NCBI GenBank assembly: GCA_964580105.1
Contig: CAZOJJ010000026.1
Coordinates: 1 to 40,972, forward strand
Source of the DNA: CAZOJJ01 sp964580105
GTDB lineage: Bacteria > Bacteroidota > Rhodothermia > Rhodothermales > Rubricoccaceae
Length of the DNA: 40,972 nt
Direction of reading: 5' to 3'
The translations under genes were made by a program, and so were the position numbers. The notes beneath the pieces were generated by a model. It was not told the origin of the DNA. It did not search any database and was given only the letters and a program-made list of their open reading frames with translations. Shown here in pieces: positions 7,571 to 16,085 of the stretch; position 1 is the stretch's first letter, and each line of letters starts with the position of its first letter.

Positions 7571-8683
7571 TCAGGCCGACTCGCCGGGGGCCGGAGGCGG
7601 GGGCGGCGGGGGCGGCACCGCGGCGAAGAGGGACTGGAGCGCCGACACCTCGCCGGCGGGCTTCCAGCCGTCCATGCCGTTCGTCCATACCATCGTCTCC
7701 CGCGTGAGCGTGCCGCTCTGCGCCTGGGATTGCAGCGTCTGGAGGTCGTACGGCCCGCGCGACTGGCCGTCCACCGCGACGTGGTACTGCACGGCGGGCG
7801 GGGGGGGAGGCGGCGCGCCGCCCTGCGGCTGCGCCATCGCCTGGCCCATCTGGTTGGCCATCGCGAAGCCCATCCCCATGCCCATCCCGGCGGCGGCGCC
7901 GCCGCCCGGGTTCTCCGCCGCCTTGCCCATCGCCTGCGCGGCCTGGAACTGCGTGTAGGCGCCGAGGTCGCCCACGATGCCCATGCTCGTGCGCTGATCG
8001 AGCACTTTTTCGACGGCCTCCGGGAGCGAGACGTTCTCGACCAGCAGCGACGTCAGCTCGATGCCGTAGCCCTCGAACTCCTCGGCGATGCGGGTGCGGA
8101 CGAACTCGCCGAGCTCGTCGTAGTTGGCGGCGAGGTCGAGCGCGGCCAGCTTGCTCTCGGCCAGCACGTTGGTGAAGCGCGCCACGATGAGGTTGCGGAG
8201 CTGGCCCGTCAGGTCGTCGGCCTGGAAGTGCCCCTTGGTACCGACGACCTCGCGGATCAGCGCGGCGGGGTCGCTCACGCGGAAGGCGTAGGTGCCGAAG
8301 GCGCGGAGGCGGATCGGCCCGAACTCGGGGTCGCGGAGCATGATGGGGTTCTTCGTGCCCCACTTCTGGTCCGTGATCTGCCGCGTGACGACGAAGTAGA
8401 CCTCCGACTTGAACGGGCTCTCGAAGCCGTGCTTCCAGCCCTGGAGCGTCGAGAGGATCGGGACGTTGGCCGTTTCGAGGGTGTACGTGCCCGGCGGGAA
8501 CACGTCGGCCAGCTTGCCCTCGTCCACGAACACGGCCTCCTGGCCCTCGCGCACGACCAGCTTCGCGCCGTACTTGATCTCGTTGTTGTACCGCTCGAAG
8601 CGGTGGACGAGTGTGTCCGATGAGGTGTCGGTCCACTCGACGATGTCGATGAGCTCCCCGCGGAGCTTGTCCCAGAATCCCAT
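7571..8683 (-). CDS. SPFH domain protein with C-terminal GYF_2 domain (YdjI-like)
   Basis: 370-residue protein. Residues about 20-250 form an SPFH/band-7-like domain of the YdjI (so-called virion core protein) type: YNNEIKYGAKLVVREGQEAVF, then FPPGTYTL, KWGTKNPI and LRAFGTYAFRV. It is followed by a Gly/Met-rich linker (GMGMGMGFAMANQMGQAM), a proline run and a C-terminal GYF_2 (DUF4339) domain (about 300-358, with GPYDLQTLQSQ and TMVWTNGMDGWKPAGEV). It ends in a second proline run. No transmembrane helix is evident, so membrane attachment probably depends on the zinc-ribbon partner encoded 4 bp downstream. The start at MGFWDKLRG matches the family N-terminus; a longer in-frame leader upstream overlaps the promoter region. 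Likely an envelope-stress scaffold. Confidence 0.85.
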   Translation of the reverse strand: MGFWDKLRGELIDIVEWTDTSSDTLVHRFERYNNEIKYGAKLVVREGQEAVFVDEGKLADVFPPGTYTLETANVPILSTLQGWKHGFESPFKSEVYFVVTRQITDQKWGTKNPIMLRDPEFGPIRLRAFGTYAFRVSDPAALIREVVGTKGHFQADDLTGQLRNLIVARFTNVLAESKLAALDLAANYDELGEFVRTRIAEEFEGYGIELTSLLVENVSLPEAVEKVLDQRTSMGIVGDLGAYTQFQAAQAMGKAAENPGGGAAAGMGMGMGFAMANQMGQAMAQPQGGAPPPPPPAVQYHVAVDGQSRGPYDLQTLQSQAQSGTLTRETMVWTNGMDGWKPAGEVSALQSLFAAVPPPPPPPPAPGESA

Positions 8684-8710
8684 GTGCCCGGCCCAGTACG
8701 GAAGGAATGG

Positions 8711-8718
8711 CAAACGTG
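8711..8718 (-). promoter_or_regulatory. Putative -7 box (CACGTTTG)
   Basis: CACGTTTG on the minus strand, 27 bp before the SPFH gene ATG. It keeps the TTTG half of TAnnTTTG and is followed by CC as at other promoters here, but the TA is replaced by CA. Confidence 0.3.
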
Positions 8719-8829
8719 GCTCGTACGTTACGGCGTTTCGCCGTGGGCCGCAAGAAATAACGGGCTGAACTTCGTGACCCCTCCGTTTTCGGTCGGGCCC
8801 GCGCGTCACGAGGGGGCGATAAAGAAGCA

Positions 8830-8853
8830 GGCCGGAGGACAGTGCCTCCGGCC
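8830..8853 (-). terminator. Intrinsic terminator of the M28 peptidase gene
   Basis: Perfect 9-bp inverted repeat GGCCGGAGG / CCTCCGGCC with a 6-nt loop, 23 bp beyond the stop of the M28 gene. Read on the minus strand it is followed by a T-rich run (TGCTTCTTTAT), as expected for a rho-independent terminator. Confidence 0.8.
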
Positions 8854-8876
8854 CGCTCGTTGGGTTTTCGTTCGGC

Positions 8877-10535
8877 TCAGTGCCCGAGATGGTCGTCCAC
8901 GTCCATCCCGGTGCCCTGGAAGGCGGGCGCGGGCTCGGCGAGGACGAGCGGCTTGCGCGGGAGCTTCTCGTCGCGCTCGGCGGTGTGGTGGGCGAAGACG
9001 GCCATCAGCGCGGCGGCCTGCTGGAGGTCCGCCTCGATGAGGTGGTCGAAGGTGTCGAGCGAGGTGTGCCAGGTCTGCGAGCCGTAGGCGATGCGGTCCT
9101 GGATGAACTGGAAGCCCGGCAGGCCGGCCTGGTCGAACGGCAGGTGGTCCGTGCCGCCGGTGTTGGCGAGCGAGAGCGTCTGCGCCGTGGAGTCGTCGAA
9201 GACGTCGAGCCAGGCGCGGAAGATGGGGGCCACCTCGGCGTTGCCCTGCATGTAGACGCCGCGGATGCGGCCGGTGCCGTTGTCGAGGTTGTAGTAGGCC
9301 GAGAGCCGGTCGTGCTCGGGGCCGACGGCCGTCGGCGGCTGGCCGTAGCCGGGGATGGTGGCGTAGCGGGCGTTGACGTGGCCGATGGAGCCGTAGAGGC
9401 CCTGCTCCTCGCCGGTCCACAGCGCGAAGCGGATCGTCCGGCGCGGGCCCTCGCCGCGCTCGCGGTAGTAGGCCTGGAGCGCGCGGGCGGCCTCCATCAC
9501 GACCGAGGCGCCGGCGGCGTTGTCGGTGGCGCCGGTGCCGGAGTGCCACGAGTCGAGGTGGCCGCCGAGCATGACGACCTCGTGGGCGAGGTCGGTGCCG
9601 GGGATCTCGGCGATCACGTTGTACTCGGTCGGGTCGCCGTCGTGGAACGTCACGTCGAGGTCGAGGTCGAGGCGGACGCGCTGGCCCTCCTCGACGAGCC
9701 GGACGAGGCGGTTGTAGTGCTCCGGCAGGACGACGTACTGCGCGGCCGTCTCGGCACCCTCGCTCCACGGACGCGGGCGCTCCAGCGGGTTGTCCACGCC
9801 GGGGGCCGGCACCTGCACGGCCATCGCGCGGAGCGCGCCGCCGTCGGTGGACGACGGCTCCAGGATCGCCAGCGGCTCCTCGCCGACGAGGAACGCCAGA
9901 CGCTCCTGCGCGAAACGGTAGCGGGCGAGGGCATCGGCGTTGTAGCGGCGGCCCGAGGCGCGCGGCGACGGCGGCCCGGCGTTCGCCAGCTCCAGCAGCG
10001 ACTCGGCGTCGTGGCGGTGGGCGAGCGCCTCGAAGCCGAGGTCGATCTCTTCGATGGGCGAGGCGAGGACGACCTTCCCGCGCAGCCGGCCCCGATACGC
10101 CTCCAATTCTTCCTCGGTATCGGCGCGTACGACGACGACCTCGGCGCCCTCGGCGCTCGCCGCCGGGCTCCACGCCTTCGGCCAGGCGTAGACGATGAAC
10201 GCCGTCTCGGCGATGGGCTCGCCATCGACGTAGGCCATCAGCGCGGAGCGCTCCAGCGTCCAGCCCCGGCCGAACTCGCCCCACGCTTCGAGCTCGGCGT
10301 CGAGGCCCCACGAGCGGAAGCGGTCGGCGGCCCAGCGCTCGGCGGCGCGGAGCTGCGGGGAGCCGGTCAGGCGGGCGCCGTGGATCTCGGTGAGCCAGCG
10401 GGCGTGGTCCATGACCTGCCCGCGCTCGGTCGTCTCGGCTTTGATGAACGCGACGGCGGCGGAATCCACGGGTTCCTGCGCGCGCGCCGGCAGGGCGAGG
10501 AGGGGGACGAGGGCGAGGAAAATGCGAAGGCGCAT
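8877..10535 (-). CDS. Secreted M28 family metallopeptidase with PA domain
   Basis: 552-residue exported di-zinc peptidase. It has a signal peptide (MRLRIFLALVPLLALPARAQ) and a protease-associated insert at about residues 100-280. The M28 catalytic domain keeps its metal ligands: H326 and D338 in GGHLDSWHSGTGATDN, E376/E377 in TGEEQGL (general base and ligand), D418 in YNLDNGTG and H490 in QTWHTSLDTFDH. Members are aminopeptidases or carboxypeptidases acting on peptides outside the cytoplasmic membrane. Length is usual for PA-containing M28 enzymes of marine Bacteroidota. A TATTTTT box lies just upstream and a strong terminator follows, so it is monocistronic. Confidence 0.93.
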   Translation of the reverse strand: MRLRIFLALVPLLALPARAQEPVDSAAVAFIKAETTERGQVMDHARWLTEIHGARLTGSPQLRAAERWAADRFRSWGLDAELEAWGEFGRGWTLERSALMAYVDGEPIAETAFIVYAWPKAWSPAASAEGAEVVVVRADTEEELEAYRGRLRGKVVLASPIEEIDLGFEALAHRHDAESLLELANAGPPSPRASGRRYNADALARYRFAQERLAFLVGEEPLAILEPSSTDGGALRAMAVQVPAPGVDNPLERPRPWSEGAETAAQYVVLPEHYNRLVRLVEEGQRVRLDLDLDVTFHDGDPTEYNVIAEIPGTDLAHEVVMLGGHLDSWHSGTGATDNAAGASVVMEAARALQAYYRERGEGPRRTIRFALWTGEEQGLYGSIGHVNARYATIPGYGQPPTAVGPEHDRLSAYYNLDNGTGRIRGVYMQGNAEVAPIFRAWLDVFDDSTAQTLSLANTGGTDHLPFDQAGLPGFQFIQDRIAYGSQTWHTSLDTFDHLIEADLQQAAALMAVFAHHTAERDEKLPRKPLVLAEPAPAFQGTGMDVDDHLGH

Positions 10536-10558
10536 GGGGTCGTATGCTGGTGGTGCTA

Positions 10559-10565
10559 AAAAATA
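10559..10565 (-). promoter_or_regulatory. Putative -7 box (TATTTTT)
   Basis: TATTTTT on the minus strand, 23 bp before the M28 peptidase ATG, within the run of A residues at 10558-10563. Confidence 0.35.
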
Positions 10566-10581
10566 TGCACGAGCGGGGGGA

Positions 10582-11004
10582 TTACCGCGCCTCGGGCAGG
10601 GCGCGGGCCGATTCCTCCGAAGCTTCCCACTCCTCGAAACGCTGCACGTCTTTCCGGATGGCCCGCAGCACGTACGCGATCACGGCCGCGTCGTCGAGGT
10701 AGCCGACGAGCGGGAGGAAGTCGGGCACGGCGTCCACGGGCGCGAGGAAGTAGAGCAGCGCGCCGACGAGGTGGACGAGGCTGCGCCAGGGGAGGGCGCG
10801 GTACTCGCCGCGCGCCCAGGCACGGGCCAGGCGGAGGAGGACCGGGAGGTCGTTGCGGATCGTGCCGAGCTGGTCGCGGTGGCGGGCGAACTTGTCGGCG
10901 GCGCGGCGCGCGAGGCGGCGGACGCGGCCGGGCTCCTGCGCTTCGACCTCGGCCCGGCGGTGGAAGCGAGCGAAGCCCCGGGGGGCGGTGTCGGGGGTTT
11001 CCAT
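10582..11004 (-). CDS. YkvA family protein (DUF1232)
   Basis: 140-residue small protein. The DUF1232 core lies at about residues 75-115: ALLYFLAPVDAVPDFLPLVGYLDDAAVIAYVL, with the family signature in which a hydrophobic helix is followed by P-x-D-x-[IV]-P-D. A basic N-terminal half precedes it. Members are thought to be peripheral or single-pass membrane proteins; the function is unknown. The gene is divergent from the sortilin-like gene, with 51 bp between the start codons, so the two promoters must overlap. Confidence 0.85.
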   Translation of the reverse strand: METPDTAPRGFARFHRRAEVEAQEPGRVRRLARRAADKFARHRDQLGTIRNDLPVLLRLARAWARGEYRALPWRSLVHLVGALLYFLAPVDAVPDFLPLVGYLDDAAVIAYVLRAIRKDVQRFEEWEASEESARALPEAR

Positions 11005-11012
11005 GGGCGTGG

Positions 11013-11019
11013 TAGCTTG
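11013..11019 (+). promoter_or_regulatory. -7 box (TAGCTTG)
   Basis: TAGCTTG followed by CCCGG, 36 bp before the ATG of the sortilin-like gene; one of the clearest examples of the shared promoter motif. Confidence 0.55.
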
Positions 11020-11055
11020 CCCGGAAGGTACCGTCTCTCGCCCACGTCCACTGCC

Positions 11056-14007
11056 ATGCCCCGCCTCGCGGCCCTCCTCGTCGCCCTCCTCGTCGTCGCG
11101 CCCTCCGTTCTCGCCCAGCCGGCCGGCACGAACCCCGAGGCGGCGCTCCGGGCCGTCAACCCCATCGCGCCGACGGCGATCGGCGACCGGGCGGGCGGGT
11201 ACGTCCAGCGGAAGGCGCTGGAGTCGGCCTCGCTCCTCGGCAACGTGCCGTTCCGCAGTGTAGGGCCGCGCGTGATGAGCGGGCGCGTGGCCGACCTCGA
11301 AGCCTCGCCGAGCGATCCGGCCACCTTCTACGTCGCCTACGCCTCGGGCGGGCTCTGGAAGACGACCTCCAACGGCACCGCCTTCACGCCGCTCCTCGAC
11401 ACGTACCCGGTCATGACCATCGGTGACGTCGCCGTGGACTGGCGCGACCCGGAGGGCGACGGCGAGACGATCTGGCTCGGCACCGGCGAGAGCAACTCCA
11501 GCCGCTCCTCCTACGCCGGCGACGGCGTCTACCTGTCGCGCGACGGCGGCCGGGTCTGGCTGCACCGGGGTCTCGACGACACGCACCACGTCGGCCGCAT
11601 CCTCGTCCACCCGGACGACCCCGAGACGGTCTTCGTCGCGGCCGTAGGCCACCTCTACTCGCCCAACGAGGAGCGCGGCGTCTTCCGCACCACCGACGAC
11701 GGCGCCACCTGGGAGAAGGTGCTCTACGTGGACGAGAACACCGGCGCCATCGACCTCGTGATGGACCCGTCGAACCCCGACCGCCTCTGGGCGGCGACGT
11801 GGACGCGCGCCCGCCGCGCCTGGGACTTCGCCGAGGCGGGCGAGGGCTCCGGCATCTACCGCTCCGACGACGGCGGCACGACGTGGACGCTCCTGACCAC
11901 GCCGGGCAGCGGCTTCCCGACCGGGCCGGACGTCGGCCGCATCGGCCTCGCGGTCTCGCCTGCGAACCCCGACCTTCTCTACGCCGTCGTGGACAACCAG
12001 GCGCGGCGGCCGAAGGAGGGCGCCGACGACGAGCCGGCGCTGACGAAGGAGGCCCTCCGTACGATGAGCCGCGCGGCCTTCCTCGACCTCGCCGAGGAGG
12101 CCCTCACCGACTTCCTCGACCGCAACGGCTTTCCGCTCTCCTACACCGCCGCGTCCATCCTGGAGATGGTGGCCGAGGGCACGCTCGCGCCCATCGACCT
12201 CGTGCACTTCCTCGAAGACGCCAACCAGCAGCTCTTCGACACGCCCGTCGTCGGCGCCGAGGTGTACCGATCCACGGATGGCGGGGCGACGTGGGCGCGC
12301 ACGCACGAGGGCTACCTCGACGACTTCTTCTACAGCTACGGCTACTACTTCGGCCAGATCCGCGTCGCGCCCCACGACCCCGACCGGCTCTACGTCCTCG
12401 GCGTCCCGCTCATCGCCTCGTCCGACGGCGGCGCCACCTGGGCGGCCATCGACGGGCCGCACGTGCACGTGGACCACCACGCCCTCTTCGTGAGCCCGAC
12501 GCGGCCGGGGCACCTCATCAACGGCAACGACGGCGGCGTCAACGTCTCGTTCGACGACGGCGCCTCGTGGTCGAAGGCCAACGTTCCGGCCGTGGGCCAG
12601 TTCTACGCCGTGGCGGTGGACATGGCCGAGCCGTACCACGTCTACGGCGGGCTCCAGGACAACGGCGTGTGGGTCGGGCCCAGCACCTACGAGGCGACGG
12701 ACGACTGGCTCGGTGAGGGCACCTACCCCTACGAGCGCCTCCTCGGCGGCGACGGCATGCAGATCGCCGTCGACCCGCGCACGAACCGGACGGTCTACAC
12801 CGGCTTCCAGTTCGGCAACTACTTCCGTCTCGACCGCGACGCGGGCGACGCCACGCGCATCACGCCGCGCCACGAACTCGGCGAGCGCCCCCTCCGCTTC
12901 AACTGGCAGACGCCCATCCACCTTTCGGTCCACAACCCGGACGTTCTCTACCTCGGCTCCCACAAGGTCCACCGCTCGCTCGACCGGGGCGCGACGTGGG
13001 AGACGCTCTCCGACGACCTCACCGAGGGCGGCCGGCCCGGCGACGTCCCCTACGGTACGCTCACCTCCATCGACGAGAGCCCGCGCCGCTTCGGGCTGCT
13101 CTGGGCCGGCTCCGACGACGGCCTCGTCCACGTCTCCCGCGACGGCGGCTACTCGTGGCAGAACGTCTCGGCCGGGTTGCCGGGGCCGTACTGGGTCAGC
13201 CGCGTCGAGGCCAGCCACTTCGAGGAGGGCCGCGCGTACGTCGCGCTCAACGGCTACCGCTGGGACGCCTTCGACGCCCTCGTCTTCCGCACCGACGACT
13301 ACGGCCGGACGTGGACGCGCCTCGGCGCCAACCTCCCGATGGAGCCGGTCAACGTGGTCCGGGAGGATCCGGTCAACGAGGATCTGCTCTACGTCGGCAC
13401 CGACCACGGCCTCTACGTCTCGCTCGACCGGGGCGCGACGTTCATGGCGATGCGCGGCCAGGGCACCGAAGACGCCGCGATGCCGAATGCGCCCGTCCAC
13501 GACCTCGTCGTCCACCCGCGCGACGCCGACCTCGTCGTGGGCACGCACGGCCGCTCGATCTGGATCGCCGACGTGGCGCCGGTGCAGGCGCTCACGCCCG
13601 CCGTCCGCGCTGCGCCGCTCCACCTGTTCGACGGACCGGCCGTCCGCGCCTCGGCGCGCTGGGGGACGCGGGGCTACGCCTGGGGCGAGCCCAACGAGCC
13701 CGAGGCCACGATCGCCTACTGGGCGAAGGAGGAGGGGCCGGTCACGCTCCGCGTCGAGCGCGAGGGCAGGGCCGTCCGCACCCTCACCGACGACGCCGAG
13801 CGGGGCCTCAACTTCGTCGCCTACGACCTCACGAGCGACGGCCCCCTCGCCGATGACCACGAGGCGGGCGAGGACTCGGGGCGCTACTACCTCCTTCCGG
13901 GCACCTACACCGTCGTCCTCACCCAGGGCGGTGCGACGGCCTCGACGACGCTGGAGGTGGAAGCGGCGCCGGCTCCGCCGAGCCGGGCGCGCAAGAAGAC
14001 GCCCTGA
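11056..14007 (+). CDS. Secreted sortilin/VPS10-like Asp-box repeat protein
   Basis: 983-residue exported protein. After a signal peptide (MPRLAALLVALLVVAPSVLAQ) it folds as one or two beta-propellers made of BNR/Asp-box repeats. About ten S/T-x-D-x-G-x-T-W boxes can be read, including TTDDGATWEK, SDDGGTTWTLL, STDGGATWAR, SSDGGATWAA, SFDDGASWSK, SLDRGATWET, SRDGGYSWQN, TDDYGRTWTR and SLDRGATFMA. A short beta-sandwich-like tail after about residue 870 (GPVTLRVEREGRAVRTL) resembles the C-terminal region of this family, often labelled glycosyl hydrolase or sortilin. No glycosidase active site is visible, so the hydrolase label should not be trusted. It is monocistronic, ending 6 bp from the convergent cobalamin adenosyltransferase gene. 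Confidence 0.9.
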   Translation: MPRLAALLVALLVVAPSVLAQPAGTNPEAALRAVNPIAPTAIGDRAGGYVQRKALESASLLGNVPFRSVGPRVMSGRVADLEASPSDPATFYVAYASGGLWKTTSNGTAFTPLLDTYPVMTIGDVAVDWRDPEGDGETIWLGTGESNSSRSSYAGDGVYLSRDGGRVWLHRGLDDTHHVGRILVHPDDPETVFVAAVGHLYSPNEERGVFRTTDDGATWEKVLYVDENTGAIDLVMDPSNPDRLWAATWTRARRAWDFAEAGEGSGIYRSDDGGTTWTLLTTPGSGFPTGPDVGRIGLAVSPANPDLLYAVVDNQARRPKEGADDEPALTKEALRTMSRAAFLDLAEEALTDFLDRNGFPLSYTAASILEMVAEGTLAPIDLVHFLEDANQQLFDTPVVGAEVYRSTDGGATWARTHEGYLDDFFYSYGYYFGQIRVAPHDPDRLYVLGVPLIASSDGGATWAAIDGPHVHVDHHALFVSPTRPGHLINGNDGGVNVSFDDGASWSKANVPAVGQFYAVAVDMAEPYHVYGGLQDNGVWVGPSTYEATDDWLGEGTYPYERLLGGDGMQIAVDPRTNRTVYTGFQFGNYFRLDRDAGDATRITPRHELGERPLRFNWQTPIHLSVHNPDVLYLGSHKVHRSLDRGATWETLSDDLTEGGRPGDVPYGTLTSIDESPRRFGLLWAGSDDGLVHVSRDGGYSWQNVSAGLPGPYWVSRVEASHFEEGRAYVALNGYRWDAFDALVFRTDDYGRTWTRLGANLPMEPVNVVREDPVNEDLLYVGTDHGLYVSLDRGATFMAMRGQGTEDAAMPNAPVHDLVVHPRDADLVVGTHGRSIWIADVAPVQALTPAVRAAPLHLFDGPAVRASARWGTRGYAWGEPNEPEATIAYWAKEEGPVTLRVEREGRAVRTLTDDAERGLNFVAYDLTSDGPLADDHEAGEDSGRYYLLPGTYTVVLTQGGATASTTLEVEAAPAPPSRARKKTP

Positions 14008-14013
14008 CGCGTC

Positions 14014-14583
14014 TCAGCCCTTCTTCCGCGCGACGGGCACCCACTCGACGTCGCCCCGCCCGGACTTCGCGTTGACCCAGCGGGCCAGCGTGAAGAGGAG
14101 GTCCGAGAGACGGTTGAGGTAGTGCAGGACGGCCTCGGAGAGGGCTTCCTCGCTCGTCGCTTCGACGGCGTGCCGCTCGGCGCGGCGGCAGACCGTCCGC
14201 GCCAGGTGCAGCGCGGCGGCGGCGGGGTGCCCTCCCGGCAGGACGAAGTGCTTGAGCGGCGGGAGGTCCGCCGTGAGCGCGTCGATGTCGGCCTCCGCGG
14301 CCTCGACGTGCGCCGCCTCGATGCGCGGAACGGGGTACCTGGTTTCGTGGGGCGAGGCGAGGTCGCCGCCGAGCACGAACAGTTCGGCCTGGAGCCGCTC
14401 CAGCAGCGCGTCCGCCTGCTGCGCCCACGCCTCGTCCCCGAGCGCGGCGCGCGCCATCCCGAGGGCGGCGTTCGCTTCATCCACCGTGCCGTAGGCCACG
14501 ATGCGCGGGTGCGTTTTGGCGACGCGGTCGCCGCCGAAGAGGGCCGTCGTGCCGTCGTCGCCGGTGCGGGTGTAGACGTTCAT
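14014..14583 (-). CDS. PduO-type cob(I)alamin adenosyltransferase
   Basis: 189-residue cytoplasmic enzyme that transfers the adenosyl group of ATP to cob(I)alamin to form coenzyme B12. The PduO/MMAB hallmarks are in order: the N-terminal nucleotide loop YTRTGDDGTTALFGG, GTVDEANAALG, LFVLGGDLA, HFVLPGGHPAAAALH, RTVCRRAER and the C-terminal LNRLSDLLFTLAR. The length is standard. The gene follows an iron/cobalamin-type ABC ATPase gene on the same strand, which fits cobalamin salvage. Its leader holds three near-identical 13-bp units each containing AGGAG, so the ribosome-binding site exists in triplicate. Confidence 0.95.
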   Translation of the reverse strand: MNVYTRTGDDGTTALFGGDRVAKTHPRIVAYGTVDEANAALGMARAALGDEAWAQQADALLERLQAELFVLGGDLASPHETRYPVPRIEAAHVEAAEADIDALTADLPPLKHFVLPGGHPAAAALHLARTVCRRAERHAVEATSEEALSEAVLHYLNRLSDLLFTLARWVNAKSGRGDVEWVPVARKKG

Positions 14584-14622
14584 GGTGGATGCTCCTGGGG
14601 GATGCTCCTGGTGGATGCTCCG
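14584..14622 (-). repeat. Triplicated 13-bp unit carrying the Shine-Dalgarno of the adenosyltransferase gene
   Basis: Three adjacent copies, read on the minus strand as AGGAGCATCCACC (the middle copy ends CCCCC and the outermost starts with C), directly before the ATG. The AGGAG of the nearest copy is 8 bp from the start codon. The period of 13 is not a codon multiple. Confidence 0.9.
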
Positions 14623-14665
14623 CCGTCCGTGGTCGGTAGGGAAGGGGGGCGTCAGCGGCCACGGA

Positions 14666-15463
<798 letters not shown>

Positions 15464-15522
15464 GGGAACCGGCGGCGAGTCGGGGCGCGTTGGCGGGGCT
15501 CCCTCGCCCCGGCACGCCGCGC

Positions 15523-16017
15523 ATGATACGCACCGTCCTCCTCGTCGCCCTCGCCCTCGCGCTCCCCGCCTGCGACGCCCTCGACGCCCAGGCCGAGTTC
15601 CGCGAGGCCGCCGGGCGCGCGCCCTCCGGCATCTTCCGCACCGACGACGGCGTCAACCCCATCGGCGACGAGAACGACCCGGACGACTGGCGCACGGCAC
15701 CCGTTTACGCCGGCTCGTTCCTCGTTCTTCAGCGCGCGCACCCCAACCCGGCCCGGCCCGACGAGGCGGTGGCCCTCGTCTTCCGGATCGCTACGTTCAA
15801 CGCGTTTCCCGGCGGCCTCCGGCTCGTCGCGTTCGCGCCGGACGGGCGGAGGCAGCACATCGCCTCGCTCCCCGAGGCGACCACGGCCGGGACCTACGAC
15901 ATCCAGTTCTACCCGGGCGAGGTGCCGTTTCTCGCCCAGGGCGGCCTCTTCCGGCTCATCCTCTTCGATGCGAACAGCGAGCCGGTCACGTACGGCGACC
16001 TCCTGGTGGAGCGGTAG
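15523..16017 (+). CDS. Small lipoprotein, unknown function
   Basis: 164-residue predicted lipoprotein: signal peptide MIRTVLLVALALALPAC with a lipobox ending LPAC. The mature region has an aspartate-rich stretch (DDGVNPIGDENDPDDW) followed by beta-rich sequence with a PNPARPDEAVALVF segment that is reminiscent of T9SS-tail beta-strands (PNP followed by hydrophobic strand) but placed mid-protein. No known domain is recognised. The start at MIRTV is chosen because it begins the signal peptide; an in-frame leader of 11 residues exists upstream. It is divergent from the ABC ATPase gene and convergent with the T9SS cargo gene. Confidence 0.65.
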   Translation: MIRTVLLVALALALPACDALDAQAEFREAAGRAPSGIFRTDDGVNPIGDENDPDDWRTAPVYAGSFLVLQRAHPNPARPDEAVALVFRIATFNAFPGGLRLVAFAPDGRRQHIASLPEATTAGTYDIQFYPGEVPFLAQGGLFRLILFDANSEPVTYGDLLVER

Positions 16018-16032
16018 CCGCGAACAACGAGC

Positions 16033-16065
16033 GGCGGCCGGGCAGGAAGAACCCGCCCGGCCGCC
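16033..16065. terminator. Hairpin between convergent genes
   Basis: Perfect 11-bp inverted repeat (GGCGGCCGGGC / GCCCGGCCGCC) with an 11-nt loop, midway between the stops of the lipoprotein and the T9SS cargo genes. No strong T-tract follows on either strand, so bidirectional termination is plausible but not certain. Confidence 0.6.
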
Positions 16066-16085
16066 GGATACGGAAGGCGTCGTGC

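Noticed and set aside
10582..13860. 1092-residue open frame opposite the sortilin-like gene
   Set aside because: Only its last 140 codons (the YkvA gene) are real; the rest is antisense to Asp-box repeats.
11056..14007. Glycoside hydrolase function for the sortilin-like protein
   Set aside because: Asp-boxes are structural; no sialidase arginine triad or acid/base pair is visible.
15464..15522. Cobalamin riboswitch before the ABC ATPase
   Set aside because: Only 59 bp of leader and no B12-box sequence.
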